Shown: in pieces, positions 1 to 7,762 of the stretch | Numbering within the stretch: position 1 is the stretch's first letter | How the letters are laid out: every line of letters starts with the position of its first letter | NCBI RefSeq assembly: GCF_036030735.1 | Contig: NZ_CP107928.1 | Span: 7,130,001 to 7,194,000 of the forward strand | Origin: Streptomyces sp. NBC_00425 | GTDB lineage: Bacteria; Actinomycetota; Actinomycetes; Streptomycetales; Streptomycetaceae | Direction: 5' to 3' | DNA: 64,000 nt | Position numbers and translations under genes: made by a program | Notes under the pieces: model-generated | Database searches by the model: none | Told to the model about the DNA's origin: nothing | What the model saw: only the letters and a program-made list of their open reading frames with translations

Positions 1-362
1 TCCGGTCGGACAGCGACCGGGAGAAGGCGTTCGAGAAGGAACTGGCGGTGCGCGCGGCCAAGGCGGCGAAGCAGCGGCTGCGGGAGATCGAGGCCGCGGA
101 GGACCTGTCGGAGGAACTGTCCGAGCAGATGCTGCGCCGGGCCTTCGACATCGGACTGCGGATCAGCCCGGACGTGGGCGAGGACGAGCGCCGGGAAGGG
201 CACGATCAGCGGGTGCGCCGGCTGAAGCGGGTGCGCCGCATCCAGGGGGAGATGCTGAGCGCGGCACGGCACGAGGTGGTCGCGGCGCGCAGCGAGCCGG
301 GCGCCGACCCGGAGATCGTGGACCGTGTGCTGCGGCACCTGGACGTGCGCAGCCTGAAGTGA
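1..362 (+). CDS. C-terminal part of a probable Na+/H+ (CPA1-type) antiporter, 5' end outside the window
   Basis: The reading frame is already open at base 3 and stops at 360-362, so only the last ~119 residues are visible. They form a charged, helical, soluble tail rich in Arg, Glu and Ala with no membrane segment. The end of the protein (residues reading RIQGEML, then AARHEVVAARSEPG, then VDRVLRHLDV) resembles the cytoplasmic tail of bacterial CPA1 sodium/proton antiporters, where a similar helix pair closes the protein. The membrane domain would lie upstream of base 1, so the family call rests on the tail alone. A strong hairpin follows the stop codon. Confidence 0.5.
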   Translation, partial: RSDSDREKAFEKELAVRAAKAAKQRLREIEAAEDLSEELSEQMLRRAFDIGLRISPDVGEDERREGHDQRVRRLKRVRRIQGEMLSAARHEVVAARSEPGADPEIVDRVLRHLDVRSLK

Positions 363-370
363 GTGAGGCG

Positions 371-408
371 GGCCCCGCCCTGCCTCGGACAGGAGGGAGG
401 GCGGGGCC
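371..408 (+). terminator. Hairpin between two converging genes
   Basis: Perfect 11-bp inverted repeat: ggccccgccct (371-381) pairs with 398-408 across a 16-base loop. It starts 8 bases after the antiporter stop and lies before the 3' end of the minus-strand MscS gene, so it could end both transcripts. There is no U-tract, as is usual in Streptomyces. Confidence 0.7.
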
Positions 409-470
409 GGTCTCGTCACGGTGAGGGAACCCGGGGCCCGGGGGCCCGGGAGCCGTCGGTCAGCGGTTCG

Positions 471-1571
471 TCAGCGGGTCTCGTGGACGCGGCGGGCGGC
501 GCCGTCGGGCGAGGCGGACTGGCCGGGGAGGCGCCCCGGAGGCAGCGCCGCGTCCGCCGTGTTGACCCGGGGAAGCGCGTACGCGTGCTCCTTGGACAGC
601 CAGCGGATCATCTGCTCGCGGACCGCGACGCGCACCGTCCAGATGTCGTCGGCGTCCTTGGCCGTGACCAGGGCCCTCACCTGCATGGTGTTGGGCGTGG
701 TGTCGGTGACGTCGAGGCCGCAGGCGCGCCCGTCCCAGGCCGGGCACTCGCGCAGGATGTCGCGCAGCTTCTCGCGCATCGCCTCCACGGGCGCCGCGTG
801 GTCGACGTGCCAGTAGACGATGCCCGTCATCTGGGGGGTGCCGCGCGACCAGTTCTCGAAGGGTTTCGAGGTGAAGTACGACACGGGCATCGTGATCCGG
901 CGCTCGTCCCAGGTCCGCACGGTCAGGAAGGTCAGGGTGATCTCCTCGACCGTGCCCCATTCGCCGTCCACCACGACCGTGTCGCCGATGCGCACCATGT
1001 CGCCGAAGGCGATCTGCAGGCCGGCGAACAAGTTGCTCAGCGTCGACTGTGCGGCCACACCGGCGACGATGCCGAGAATCCCGGCCGAGGCCAGCAGCGA
1101 GGCGCCCGCCGCGCGCATGGCGGGGAACGTCAGCAGCATCGAGGCCGCGGCGACCACGCCGACGACGGCCGAGACCACCCGCATGATCAGCGACACCTGG
1201 GTCCGCACCCGCCGGACCCGGGCCGCGTCGCGGTGCATGCGCGCATAGCGCGAGTACGACGTCTCGACGACCGCCCCCGCGATGCGGATCACCAGCCAGG
1301 CCGCCGCGCCGATCAGCACCAGGGTGAGGGTGCGGCCGATGCCCACCCGGTGGTCGTCCAGCAGTTGCGCCTCGTCGTAGGACCCTCTGAGCATCGCCGC
1401 GCACAGCACCAGCTGGTACGGGATGCGGCCACGGCGCAGCAGACCCCACAGCGGGGTCTCCGGGTGCCGTCGGTCGGCCTTGGACAGCAGGCGGTCGGTG
1501 GCCCAGCCGATGAGGACGGTCAGCATCACCGAGCCGCCCACCACGATCACGGGGCGGAGCAGGTTCTCCAT
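471..1571 (-). CDS. MscS-family mechanosensitive ion channel
   Basis: 366 aa. Hydrophobic helices lie at about residues 7-26, 80-100 and 125-150. A Gly/Ala-rich segment at about 155-190 (SLLASAGILGIVAGVAAQS, then LSNLFAGLQIAFGD) matches the pore-lining TM3 of MscS. The following segment (VVVDGEWGTVEEITLTFLTV, then RTWDERRITMPVSYF) is the MscS beta domain. The family opens under membrane tension to release osmolytes during hypo-osmotic shock. The ATG at 1571 begins directly with a membrane helix. Only 98 bases separate it from the divergent hydrolase gene, so the two promoters share that gap. Confidence 0.9.
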   Translation of the reverse strand: MENLLRPVIVVGGSVMLTVLIGWATDRLLSKADRRHPETPLWGLLRRGRIPYQLVLCAAMLRGSYDEAQLLDDHRVGIGRTLTLVLIGAAAWLVIRIAGAVVETSYSRYARMHRDAARVRRVRTQVSLIMRVVSAVVGVVAAASMLLTFPAMRAAGASLLASAGILGIVAGVAAQSTLSNLFAGLQIAFGDMVRIGDTVVVDGEWGTVEEITLTFLTVRTWDERRITMPVSYFTSKPFENWSRGTPQMTGIVYWHVDHAAPVEAMREKLRDILRECPAWDGRACGLDVTDTTPNTMQVRALVTAKDADDIWTVRVAVREQMIRWLSKEHAYALPRVNTADAALPPGRLPGQSASPDGAARRVHETR

Positions 1572-1669
1572 GCCTTCGAACGTAACCGAGTCGGCGGGGT
1601 CCTGAACCTGTGACTTGTGTGAAGAGGCGCACGCCGGGGGCTTTCGGTGCGGGCTGGCACCATGGGCGC

Positions 1670-2239
1670 ATGAACATCATGCTCTTTCACTCGACCTATG
1701 GTCCGCGGCCGGCGGTGCGCGCCGCGGCGGACCGGCTGCGTGCCGCCGGGCACGAGGTCTGGACGCCGGACCTCTTCGGGGGGCGCACGTTCGACACGGT
1801 CGAGGAGGGCATGGCGTACAACGAGGAGATCGGCAAGGACGAGCTGCTGAAGAGAGCCGTGCTGGCCGCCGCGCCCTACTCCGAGCGCGGGCTGGTCTAC
1901 GCCGGGTTCTCGCTCGGCGCGTCGATCGCCCAGACCCTCGCCCTCGGCGACGACAAGGCGCGCGGCCTGCTCCTTCTGCACGGCACCTCGGACCTCGCGC
2001 CGAACGTCTCGGTGGACGACCTCCCGGTGCAACTGCACGTCGCGGAGCCGGACCCGTTCGAGACCGACGACTGGTTGAGCGCCTGGTACCTCCAGATGGG
2101 CCGGGCCGGCGCCGATGTGGAGGTCTACCGGTACGCGGGCGCCGGGCACCTGTACACCGACCCCGGGCTGCCCGACTACGACGAGGAGGCGGCCGAGGCC
2201 ACCTGGCGGGTGGCGCTCGGCTTCCTCGAGAGCCTGTAG
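1670..2239 (+). CDS. Dienelactone-hydrolase-family protein
   Basis: 189 aa from the ATG at 1670. It has an alpha/beta-hydrolase fold of the dienelactone hydrolase family. An early strand reads NIMLFHSTYG, the nucleophile elbow is GFSLGAS (Ser, where classical dienelactone hydrolase has Cys), an acidic residue lies in the EPDPFETDDW stretch, and the catalytic His is in GAGHLY. The substrate is unknown; a small esterase or lactonase role is inferred. There is no Shine-Dalgarno sequence. A -10-like CACCAT at 1658-1663 lies six bases before the ATG, which suggests a leaderless transcript. Its 3' end converges on phoD with a 12-base gap. Confidence 0.85.
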   Translation: MNIMLFHSTYGPRPAVRAAADRLRAAGHEVWTPDLFGGRTFDTVEEGMAYNEEIGKDELLKRAVLAAAPYSERGLVYAGFSLGASIAQTLALGDDKARGLLLLHGTSDLAPNVSVDDLPVQLHVAEPDPFETDDWLSAWYLQMGRAGADVEVYRYAGAGHLYTDPGLPDYDEEAAEATWRVALGFLESL

Positions 2240-2251
2240 CGGCTGAACGAC

Positions 2252-3934
2252 CTAGACGGGGTCGTACGTCCGTTCCACCTTCTGGGTGCCGCTGCGGGTG
2301 CGGTAGGAGCGCTGCCAGGAGGAGGTCGCGGTGGCGCTGGTGCGGTCGGACAGCACGTAGTAGTCCATCTGCGCGCGTTCGGCGGTGATGTCCAGGACGC
2401 CGTAGCCGTGCCGGTCCGTGTCGACGAAGTGGACGTGCCGGTTCGCGGCCCGGATGACGGGCGAGGCGATCGCGGTGAGCGTGCCCTCGGGCACCTTCAC
2501 GATGTCGTCGAGGTTGTCGGAGGTCACCGAGGTGACCACGAACTCGGTGGCGGCCGAGGCCGACAGCGGGTACGTCCCGGCGTCCACCGGCACGTCGTTG
2601 GCCCACGCCATGTGGATGTCACCGGTGAGGAACACGGTGTTGCGGATGGCGTTCGCGCGCAGGTGGGCGAGGAGCTCGCGGCGGTCGTCGGTGTAGCCGT
2701 CCCACTGGTCGGTGTTGAGGCCGAGGCCGTCCTGCGGCAGGCCGAGCAGCTTGGCGAGCGGCTTGAACAGGTCCGCGGAGAGCGAGCCGATCACGAACGG
2801 CGAGATCATCACCGAGTTGCCGACCAGCCGCCAGGTGGTGTCCGACGCCTTCAGCCCGGCCTTCAGCCAGTCCAGCTGGGCGCGCCCGGTGATCGTGCGG
2901 TCCGGGTCGTCGACCGTGCCGTTGCCGACCTTGACCTGCTGGGAGCGGAAGGAACGCAGGTCCAGCAGGGAGAGATCGGCGAGCTTGCCGAAGCGCAGCC
3001 GGCGGTAGGTGGTGCCGGCGATCGCGGGCCGGACCGGCATCCATTCGAAGTAGGCCTGCTTCGCGGCCGCCTGACGGGCCGACCAGGCGCCCTCCGCGCC
3101 TTCGGTGTGGTTCTCGGCGCCGCCCGACCAGGTGTCGTTGGCGAACTCGTGGTCGTCCCATATCGCGATGACCGGGGCCTTCACGTGCAGAGCCTGAAGG
3201 TCGGGGTCCGTCTTGTACTTGCCGTGCCGGGTGCGGTAGTCGGCGAGCGTGAGGATCTCGTGGGTGGGCGCGGTCTGCCGTACGACGGCGCCGCGGGCTC
3301 CGTACTCGCCGGTGCCGTACTCGTAGATGTAGTCCCCGAGATGCAGCCAGGCGTCCAGGTCGCCGCGGGCCGCGAGGTGACGGTACGAGGAGAAGTAGCC
3401 GGCCTCCCAGTTGGCGCAGGAGACCACGCCGAAGCGCAGACCCGTGACGGCGGCGTCCGCCGCGGGCGCGGTGCGGGTACGCGCCACCGGGGTCCGGGCG
3501 TCGCCCGCCGAGAAGCGGAAGTAGTAGTCGGTGGCCGGCTGGAGGCCGCGGATGTCGGCCTTGACGGTGTGGTCGGAGGCAGCGGTGGCGGTGGTCGAGC
3601 CCTTGTTGACGACGTTCGTCAGCGCCCTGTCCGTGGCGACGACCCAACTCACCTCGGTGTCCGGGCCGAGTCCGGAGCCCGGTGTCGCCTCGGCGGCGGG
3701 CGTCACCCTGGTCCACAGCAGGATGCCGTCGGGCAGCGGGTCGCCGGAGGCGAGACCGTGCAGGAACGCCGGGGTCTCCGCGGCGGCGCGGGCCGGGAGC
3801 GCGGCGGCGAGCGGTCCGGCCAGGACGACGGTCGCCGCCGCGGCCTTGACGACCGTACGGCGGCGCGGGGAGAGGGAGTCGGGGCGCTCTGACGGGACGT
3901 CGGCGCTCGTGGAGGATCTGTATCGACTGGTCAC
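2252..3934 (-). CDS. phoD: Secreted alkaline phosphatase/phosphodiesterase, PhoD family
   Basis: 560 aa from the GTG at 3934; a TTG two codons upstream (3940) is also possible. The N-terminus carries a twin-arginine signal (SPRRRTVV, then a hydrophobic Ala-rich stretch ending [11 protein letters not shown]), so export by Tat is expected. Next is the PhoD N-terminal beta domain, then the metallophosphatase core with its ligand motifs: [36 protein letters not shown] and [11 protein letters not shown]. PhoD enzymes release phosphate from mono- and diesters outside the cell and bind Ca/Fe. A -10-like TAATCT (3943-3948 on this strand) eight bases before the GTG favours that start, with a leaderless message. 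Confidence 0.93.
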   Translation of the reverse strand: MTSRYRSSTSADVPSERPDSLSPRRRTVVKAAAATVVLAGPLAAALPARAAAETPAFLHGLASGDPLPDGILLWTRVTPAAEATPGSGLGPDTEVSWVVATDRALTNVVNKGSTTATAASDHTVKADIRGLQPATDYYFRFSAGDARTPVARTRTAPAADAAVTGLRFGVVSCANWEAGYFSSYRHLAARGDLDAWLHLGDYIYEYGTGEYGARGAVVRQTAPTHEILTLADYRTRHGKYKTDPDLQALHVKAPVIAIWDDHEFANDTWSGGAENHTEGAEGAWSARQAAAKQAYFEWMPVRPAIAGTTYRRLRFGKLADLSLLDLRSFRSQQVKVGNGTVDDPDRTITGRAQLDWLKAGLKASDTTWRLVGNSVMISPFVIGSLSADLFKPLAKLLGLPQDGLGLNTDQWDGYTDDRRELLAHLRANAIRNTVFLTGDIHMAWANDVPVDAGTYPLSASAATEFVVTSVTSDNLDDIVKVPEGTLTAIASPVIRAANRHVHFVDTDRHGYGVLDITAERAQMDYYVLSDRTSATATSSWQRSYRTRSGTQKVERTYDPV

Positions 3935-3942
3935 GGGCAATC

Positions 3943-3999
3943 AGATTACTGACGAGTACGACCGAGAGCGGGCGAACCGGAAAGAAGTTCGCCCGCTCT
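3943..3999 (-). promoter_or_regulatory. phoD promoter with a 13-bp perfect inverted repeat
   Basis: On the phoD strand a TAATCT hexamer (3943-3948) lies 8 bases before the GTG. Just upstream, 3965-3999 is a perfect inverted repeat: agagcgggcgaac, a 9-base spacer, then its exact complement. One arm contains GTTCGCC, one base from the GTTCACC core of Streptomyces PHO boxes, and sits about where an activator replaces a -35. Control by PhoP under phosphate limitation is inferred from the gene's function and this position. The repeat could instead bind another dimeric regulator. Confidence 0.45.
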
Positions 4000-4156
4000 T
4001 CGACTGCGCGTCGGACGCCGGTCCCCGAGTCCGCAGGGACGGGCGTCGCGGCCGGTCTTCCGCCGCTGCGCCAGGCGGCCGTTGTCGCCCCCGGAGGCCC
4101 GCCGACCCCCTCCGGTCGCCCTCTCGCACTCCCCCCGGAAATGCTCCGGGCAGAAC

Positions 4157-4190
4157 GTGACGGCCCGCCGAGGAACTGACGGGCCGTCAC
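4157..4190 (-). terminator. Hairpin downstream of the small remnant
   Basis: Perfect 11-bp inverted repeat, gtgacggcccg (4157-4167) with cgggccgtcac (4180-4190) and a 12-base loop. It lies 12 bases beyond the stop codon of the minus-strand remnant at 4202, the expected place for its terminator. Confidence 0.6.
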
Positions 4191-4201
4191 GAATGTCGGA
4201 G

Positions 4202-4411
4202 TCAGCGGATGTTCACCGACCCGGAGGACAGGGACGGGTTCTCGGAGAAGATCCAGCCCTTGACCTGGCCGCTGCCCACCCGTCCGTACACCCAGAAGTT
4301 CCCGGACGTGTTGTAGACCCCGCACCATGCGTGGAACGCCGTGCCGGGGAGGCCGACTCGTTCGAGGGCGACGGCGGTCCGGTTTCCGGGCCGGGAAAAG
4401 CGGAATGCCAC
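4202..4411 (-). pseudogene. Probable remnant of a small secreted protein
   Basis: The frame encodes up to 69 residues. The last ~50 look like real protein: WCGVYNTSGNFWVYGRV, then GSGQVKGWIFSENPSLSSG, with aromatic residues and alternating strands like the small beta or SH3-like domains of Streptomyces secreted proteins. The only upstream start (GTG 4411) falls inside the hairpin that ends the neighbouring gene. There is no signal peptide and no ribosome-binding site. I read it as the 3' end of a gene whose front is lost. Chance open frame is the alternative, but the hairpin immediately after the stop argues for a former gene. Confidence 0.4.
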
Positions 4412-4441
4412 GGACCGTTTTCACGGTCCGGGGCATTTCCG
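4401..4441 (-). terminator. Terminator of the DsbA-like gene
   Basis: Long hairpin just after the stop at 4446: cggaatgccacggaccg (4401-4417) pairs with 4424-4441 with a single bulge and a short loop containing tttt. It is the strongest stem in this part of the window. Confidence 0.75.
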
Positions 4442-4445
4442 GTGC

Positions 4446-5267
4446 TCAGCCCTTGAGCGCTGCGGCGATCGCGGTCTCGTAGTCGGCGACGGTCATGGGG
4501 ACGTTGCCGTTGGCGGCCTTGATGAGCTTGCCGTCCATCACGAGGGAGGGGGTTCCCTGGATGTCGTACTTCTTGCTGTCCGAGTCGAACTTCGCGCTCA
4601 TGACCAGAGCCCACTTGTCGTAGGTGCCGTTCTTCACGGCGCTCTGGAACTTGGCGTTGTTCTTCAGAGCGGAGACCGTGTCCGCCACCTTGATCAGGTA
4701 CGAGTCGTCCTTGAACTTGTCTTCGGTCTCCTCGGGGTGGTACTTCGTCGAGTACAGCGCGGTCTTGTACTCGAGGAAGGCCTCGGAGCTGACGTTCAGC
4801 GCCGCGCCGAGAGCGCTCAGCGCGTTCTTCGAGCCCTCGCCGGTCAGCTTGTCGTCGAGGAACGTGGCGCCCACGTACTGGATCTTGTACTTGCCGGCCG
4901 CGACCTCCTTGTCGACGGTCGGGCCGACGGTCTGCTCGAACTGGGCGCAGATCGGGCAGCGCGGGTCCTCGTACATCGCGAGGGTCTTCTTCGCGTCCGC
5001 CTTGCCGATGACGACGGTCGTGCCGTCCTCGCCGGTGGTGTTGGCGGGCTTGACGAGCTTCTGGCTCTTGACGTTGTCCCAGTACTCGGGCTTGTTGGCC
5101 TGGACGACGGCGTAACCTATGCCGCCGGCGGCGGCCAGTACGCCGACGACCGAGAGGCCGACGATGATCTGACGCTTGGTCTTGGCGCGCTTGGCCTCGC
5201 GCTCGCGCTCGATGCGCAGCCGCTCCCGGGCCGCCGTCTTCGCCGCAGCGCTGTTCCGCTTGCTCAT
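4446..5267 (-). CDS. Membrane-anchored DsbA/thioredoxin-fold protein
   Basis: 273 aa from the ATG at 5267, preceded by a GGAGAT ribosome-binding site. A basic cytoplasmic start of about 35 residues (SKRNSAAAKTAARERL...) is followed by one membrane helix (IIVGLSVVGVLAAAGGIGYAV) and an extracytoplasmic thioredoxin-like domain. The redox motif is CPIC (in DPRCPICAQF), with the helical insert typical of DsbA (thioredoxin_4 family) and a cis-Pro loop GTPSLV. It probably makes or shuffles disulfides in exported proteins. The gene at 35845-36621 is a paralogue with the same layout and a CPAC motif. Confidence 0.88.
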   Translation of the reverse strand: MSKRNSAAAKTAARERLRIEREREAKRAKTKRQIIVGLSVVGVLAAAGGIGYAVVQANKPEYWDNVKSQKLVKPANTTGEDGTTVVIGKADAKKTLAMYEDPRCPICAQFEQTVGPTVDKEVAAGKYKIQYVGATFLDDKLTGEGSKNALSALGAALNVSSEAFLEYKTALYSTKYHPEETEDKFKDDSYLIKVADTVSALKNNAKFQSAVKNGTYDKWALVMSAKFDSDSKKYDIQGTPSLVMDGKLIKAANGNVPMTVADYETAIAAALKG

Positions 5268-5355
5268 GGTGATCTCCAAAAGGGACGCGCACACGTCGTA
5301 CGCGGAAGTTCGTGTGGGGACTGAGGAACTGAGGTGGTGCCCGGAACGCCTGGTC

Positions 5356-5411
5356 CGTGCGGACGTGCCCGAGCGGACCTGCCCGAGCGGACCTGCCCGT
5401 GCGGACGTGCC
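5356..5411. repeat. Four tandem 14-bp units
   Basis: Units start at 5356, 5370, 5384 and 5398. Units 1 and 4 read cgtgcggacgtgcc; units 2 and 3 read cgagcggacctgcc. Degenerate copies continue to about 5450. The block fills the 190-base gap between the DsbA-like gene start and the end of the upstream membrane-protein gene. No gene is visible there. Confidence 0.8.
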
Positions 5412-5458
5412 CGGGGGACGAGTCGGTGGGGACGAGTCCGTGCGGACGTGTGGTCTGT

Positions 5459-6154
5459 TCAGACCGCGGCGGGCGAGCGCGGCGGTCCACGCCGTCCCAG
5501 GGAGTGCACGAGGAGCCGGTCGCGGGCGGTGGCCGCGCGGCGAGCGGGCCGCGGCAGGCGGCGGGCCGCCGGGGCGCGTCGTACGGTCACGGCGGCCACC
5601 GCGATCAGCAGGGGCCGGAAGGTGGTCGCGGTGGCCGCCCGCAGCAGCTGGACGAGCGCCCGCTCGCCCCGGCGCAGCCAGGCGGCGGCGATCAGGCCGA
5701 CGCAGATGTGCGCGGCGAGCAGCAGCCAGGCGGCGGCCGGGTAGACGTGCGTGAGGTGTCCGCCCAGTCCCGTGGGACCGGGGCCCCCGGCGACCTGCGC
5801 CAGCGGGGTGCCCACGCGGGCGCCGTCACCGCACAGCACGTCCCAGCCGAAGGAGGCCAGTGGGCCGGCGACCGGGCCGCCGGCCCTGCCGTAACAGACG
5901 TGCTGGCCGGTGGTGAAGACGGTGTCGGCCGCCAGCTCCAGCGGGATCAGCCAGGCGGCGATCCGCCCGAAGCCGCACTCGCGGCCGGCGAGGGCGTACG
6001 CGAGGGCGAACACGGCGGCCGCGACGGCGGCCACCGTGTTGAGCGGCAGCGGGGCCCGCGACAGCAGCACGTGCGACGCGGTGCTGAGCGTCACGACGAA
6101 GGCCGTGAACAGCGCCGCGCGTACGGCTCTGAGGCGGGTCCCGGATATGTCCAT
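5459..6154 (-). CDS. Integral membrane protein of unknown function
   Basis: 231 aa. About four or five hydrophobic segments: LFTAFVVTLSTASHVLLS (residues ~15-32), VAAVAAAVFALAYALA (~41-56), IAAWLIPLELAADTVF (~65-80), AAWLLLAAHICVGLIAAAW (~141-160) and a weaker one near 175-190. The C-terminus is a very basic tail of about 40 residues. Cys residues lie in the loop between the third and fourth helices. I do not recognise a family. The start at 6154 lacks a clear ribosome-binding site, so a slightly later start is possible. It reads toward the DsbA-like gene but is separated from it by the 14-bp repeats. Confidence 0.7.
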   Translation of the reverse strand: MDISGTRLRAVRAALFTAFVVTLSTASHVLLSRAPLPLNTVAAVAAAVFALAYALAGRECGFGRIAAWLIPLELAADTVFTTGQHVCYGRAGGPVAGPLASFGWDVLCGDGARVGTPLAQVAGGPGPTGLGGHLTHVYPAAAWLLLAAHICVGLIAAAWLRRGERALVQLLRAATATTFRPLLIAVAAVTVRRAPAARRLPRPARRAATARDRLLVHSLGRRGPPRSPAAV

Positions 6155-6222
6155 AGCGGAGGAGAGTGTGTCACGTACCGCGGTAGGGGACCCCTAAAGA
6201 GTCCCTGTGAGAAGGCCTACTG

Positions 6223-7548
6223 TCACAGACCCGGAATCCGGCCGTTGCGGAACAGGTCGACGAAGATCTGGTGGTCGGCACGCGCGCGTGCGCCGTAGCC
6301 GTGCGCGAAGTCGACCAGGAGGGGTGCGAAGCCCTCCTCGTCGGCCGCGATCGCCGCGTCGATGGCCCGCTCGGTGGAGAAGGGGACCAGGGACTCGCCG
6401 GAGGTGTCGTCCGCCGCCGCGTGCATGGTGGCGGTGGCCCGGCCCAGGTCGGCGACGACGCCCGCGATCTCCTCCGGGTCGTCGATGTCACCCCAGTCCA
6501 GGTCGACCGCGTACGGCGAGACCTCGGCGACCAGCTGGCCGGCGCCGCCGAGCTCGGTCCAGCCCAGCCACGGGTCCGCGTGCTGCTGGAGGGCGCGCTG
6601 GGAGATCACCGTGCGGTGGCCCTCGTGCTGGAAGTAGCCGCGGATCGCCGGGTCGGTGATGTGCCGGGAGACGGCCGGGGTCTGCGCCTGCTTGATGTAG
6701 ATCACGACGTCGTTCTCCAGGGCGTCGCTGTGGCCCTCGAGGAGGATGTTGTACGACGGCAGACCGGCCGAGCCGATGCCGATGCCGCGGCGGCCGACGA
6801 CGTCCTTCACCCGGTAGGAGTCCGGGCGGGCCAGCGACGTCTCCGGCAGCGTCTCCAGATAGCCGTCGAAGGCGGCGAGCACCTTGTAACGGGTGGCGGC
6901 GTCCAGCTCGATGGAGCCGCCGCCGGGTGCGAAGCGACGCTCGAAGTCCCGGATCTCCGTCATCGAGTCCAGCAGCCCGAAGCGGGTCAGCGCACGGGCG
7001 TCGCGCAGCGCGTCCAGCAGCGGGCCCTGGGCGGTGTCCAGGGTGAAGGGCGGCACCTCGTCGCTCTTCGCGCCGGTGGCCAGCGCGTGGATGCGCTCGC
7101 GGTACGCGCCCGCGTAGACCTCCACCAGCTCCGTGATCTGGTCGTCGCCGAGCGCCTTCGCGTACCCGATGAGGGCGAGGGAGGCGGAGAGACGCTTGAG
7201 GTCCCAGGTGAAGGGGCCGACGTAGGCCTCGTCGAAGTCGTTGACGTTGAAGATCAGCCGGCCGTTGGCGTCCATGTACGTGCCGAAGTTCTCCGCGTGC
7301 AGGTCGCCGTGGATCCACACGCGCGAGGTGCGCTCGTCCAGGAACGGGCCGCCCCGCTTCTCCGCGTCCAGGTCGTGGTAGAAGAGGCCGGCGGTGCCCC
7401 GGTAGAACGCGAACGCCGAGGCCGCCATCTTCCGGAACTTCACGCGGAACGCGGCCGGGTCGGCGGCCAGGAGCTCGCCGAACGCGGTGTCGAAGACGGC
7501 GAGGATCTGCTCGCCGCGGTGCTCGTCGTCGAGCTGCGGAACCGACAT
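6223..7548 (-). CDS. DUF2252 family protein
   Basis: 441 aa from the ATG at 7548, with an AGGAGG site nine bases upstream. The central motif HGDLHAENFG, followed about 15 residues later by NVNDFDEAYVGPFTWDL, is the hallmark of DUF2252. It resembles the catalytic (HGDxxxxN) and metal-binding (D-F-D) loops of aminoglycoside-phosphotransferase-like kinases. A later segment reads VKDVVGRRGIGIGSAGLPSY. The true substrate is not known; a small-molecule kinase-like activity is inferred from fold similarity only. It is divergent from dnaE across a 214-base gap. Confidence 0.88.
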   Translation of the reverse strand: MSVPQLDDEHRGEQILAVFDTAFGELLAADPAAFRVKFRKMAASAFAFYRGTAGLFYHDLDAEKRGGPFLDERTSRVWIHGDLHAENFGTYMDANGRLIFNVNDFDEAYVGPFTWDLKRLSASLALIGYAKALGDDQITELVEVYAGAYRERIHALATGAKSDEVPPFTLDTAQGPLLDALRDARALTRFGLLDSMTEIRDFERRFAPGGGSIELDAATRYKVLAAFDGYLETLPETSLARPDSYRVKDVVGRRGIGIGSAGLPSYNILLEGHSDALENDVVIYIKQAQTPAVSRHITDPAIRGYFQHEGHRTVISQRALQQHADPWLGWTELGGAGQLVAEVSPYAVDLDWGDIDDPEEIAGVVADLGRATATMHAAADDTSGESLVPFSTERAIDAAIAADEEGFAPLLVDFAHGYGARARADHQIFVDLFRNGRIPGL

Positions 7549-7762
7549 CGCTGGGTGCCTCCTGGTGCATGACGTGTACGACGGCGTCTTCGCCGTCTCC
7601 AACGGACGAAGGTACGCGGGAGTGCCCGTTTCCCTCGGGTGAAGGTACGCGGCGCAGCGGTCCGCGTGTCAGTGGTCAGGCATAGACTTCGACGCTGTCC
7701 CCCCGACCGCCCGCAACCGGTGGGACACCAGTCGACCCATGTTTCCCCTGGAGGCCGCAGCC
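7549..7762. promoter_or_regulatory. Divergent promoter region, DUF2252 gene and dnaE
   Basis: 214 bases without a gene. Toward dnaE, TAGACT at 7683-7688 with gtgtca at 7661-7666 (16-base spacer) is a plausible vegetative promoter about 75 bases before the start codon. No strong operator-like repeat was found. Confidence 0.35.

Noticed and set aside
2252..2619. Frames on both strands around the phoD 3' end (for example 1677-2606 minus)
   Set aside because: Arg/Pro/Ala-rich shadows of the hydrolase and phoD genes without domains.
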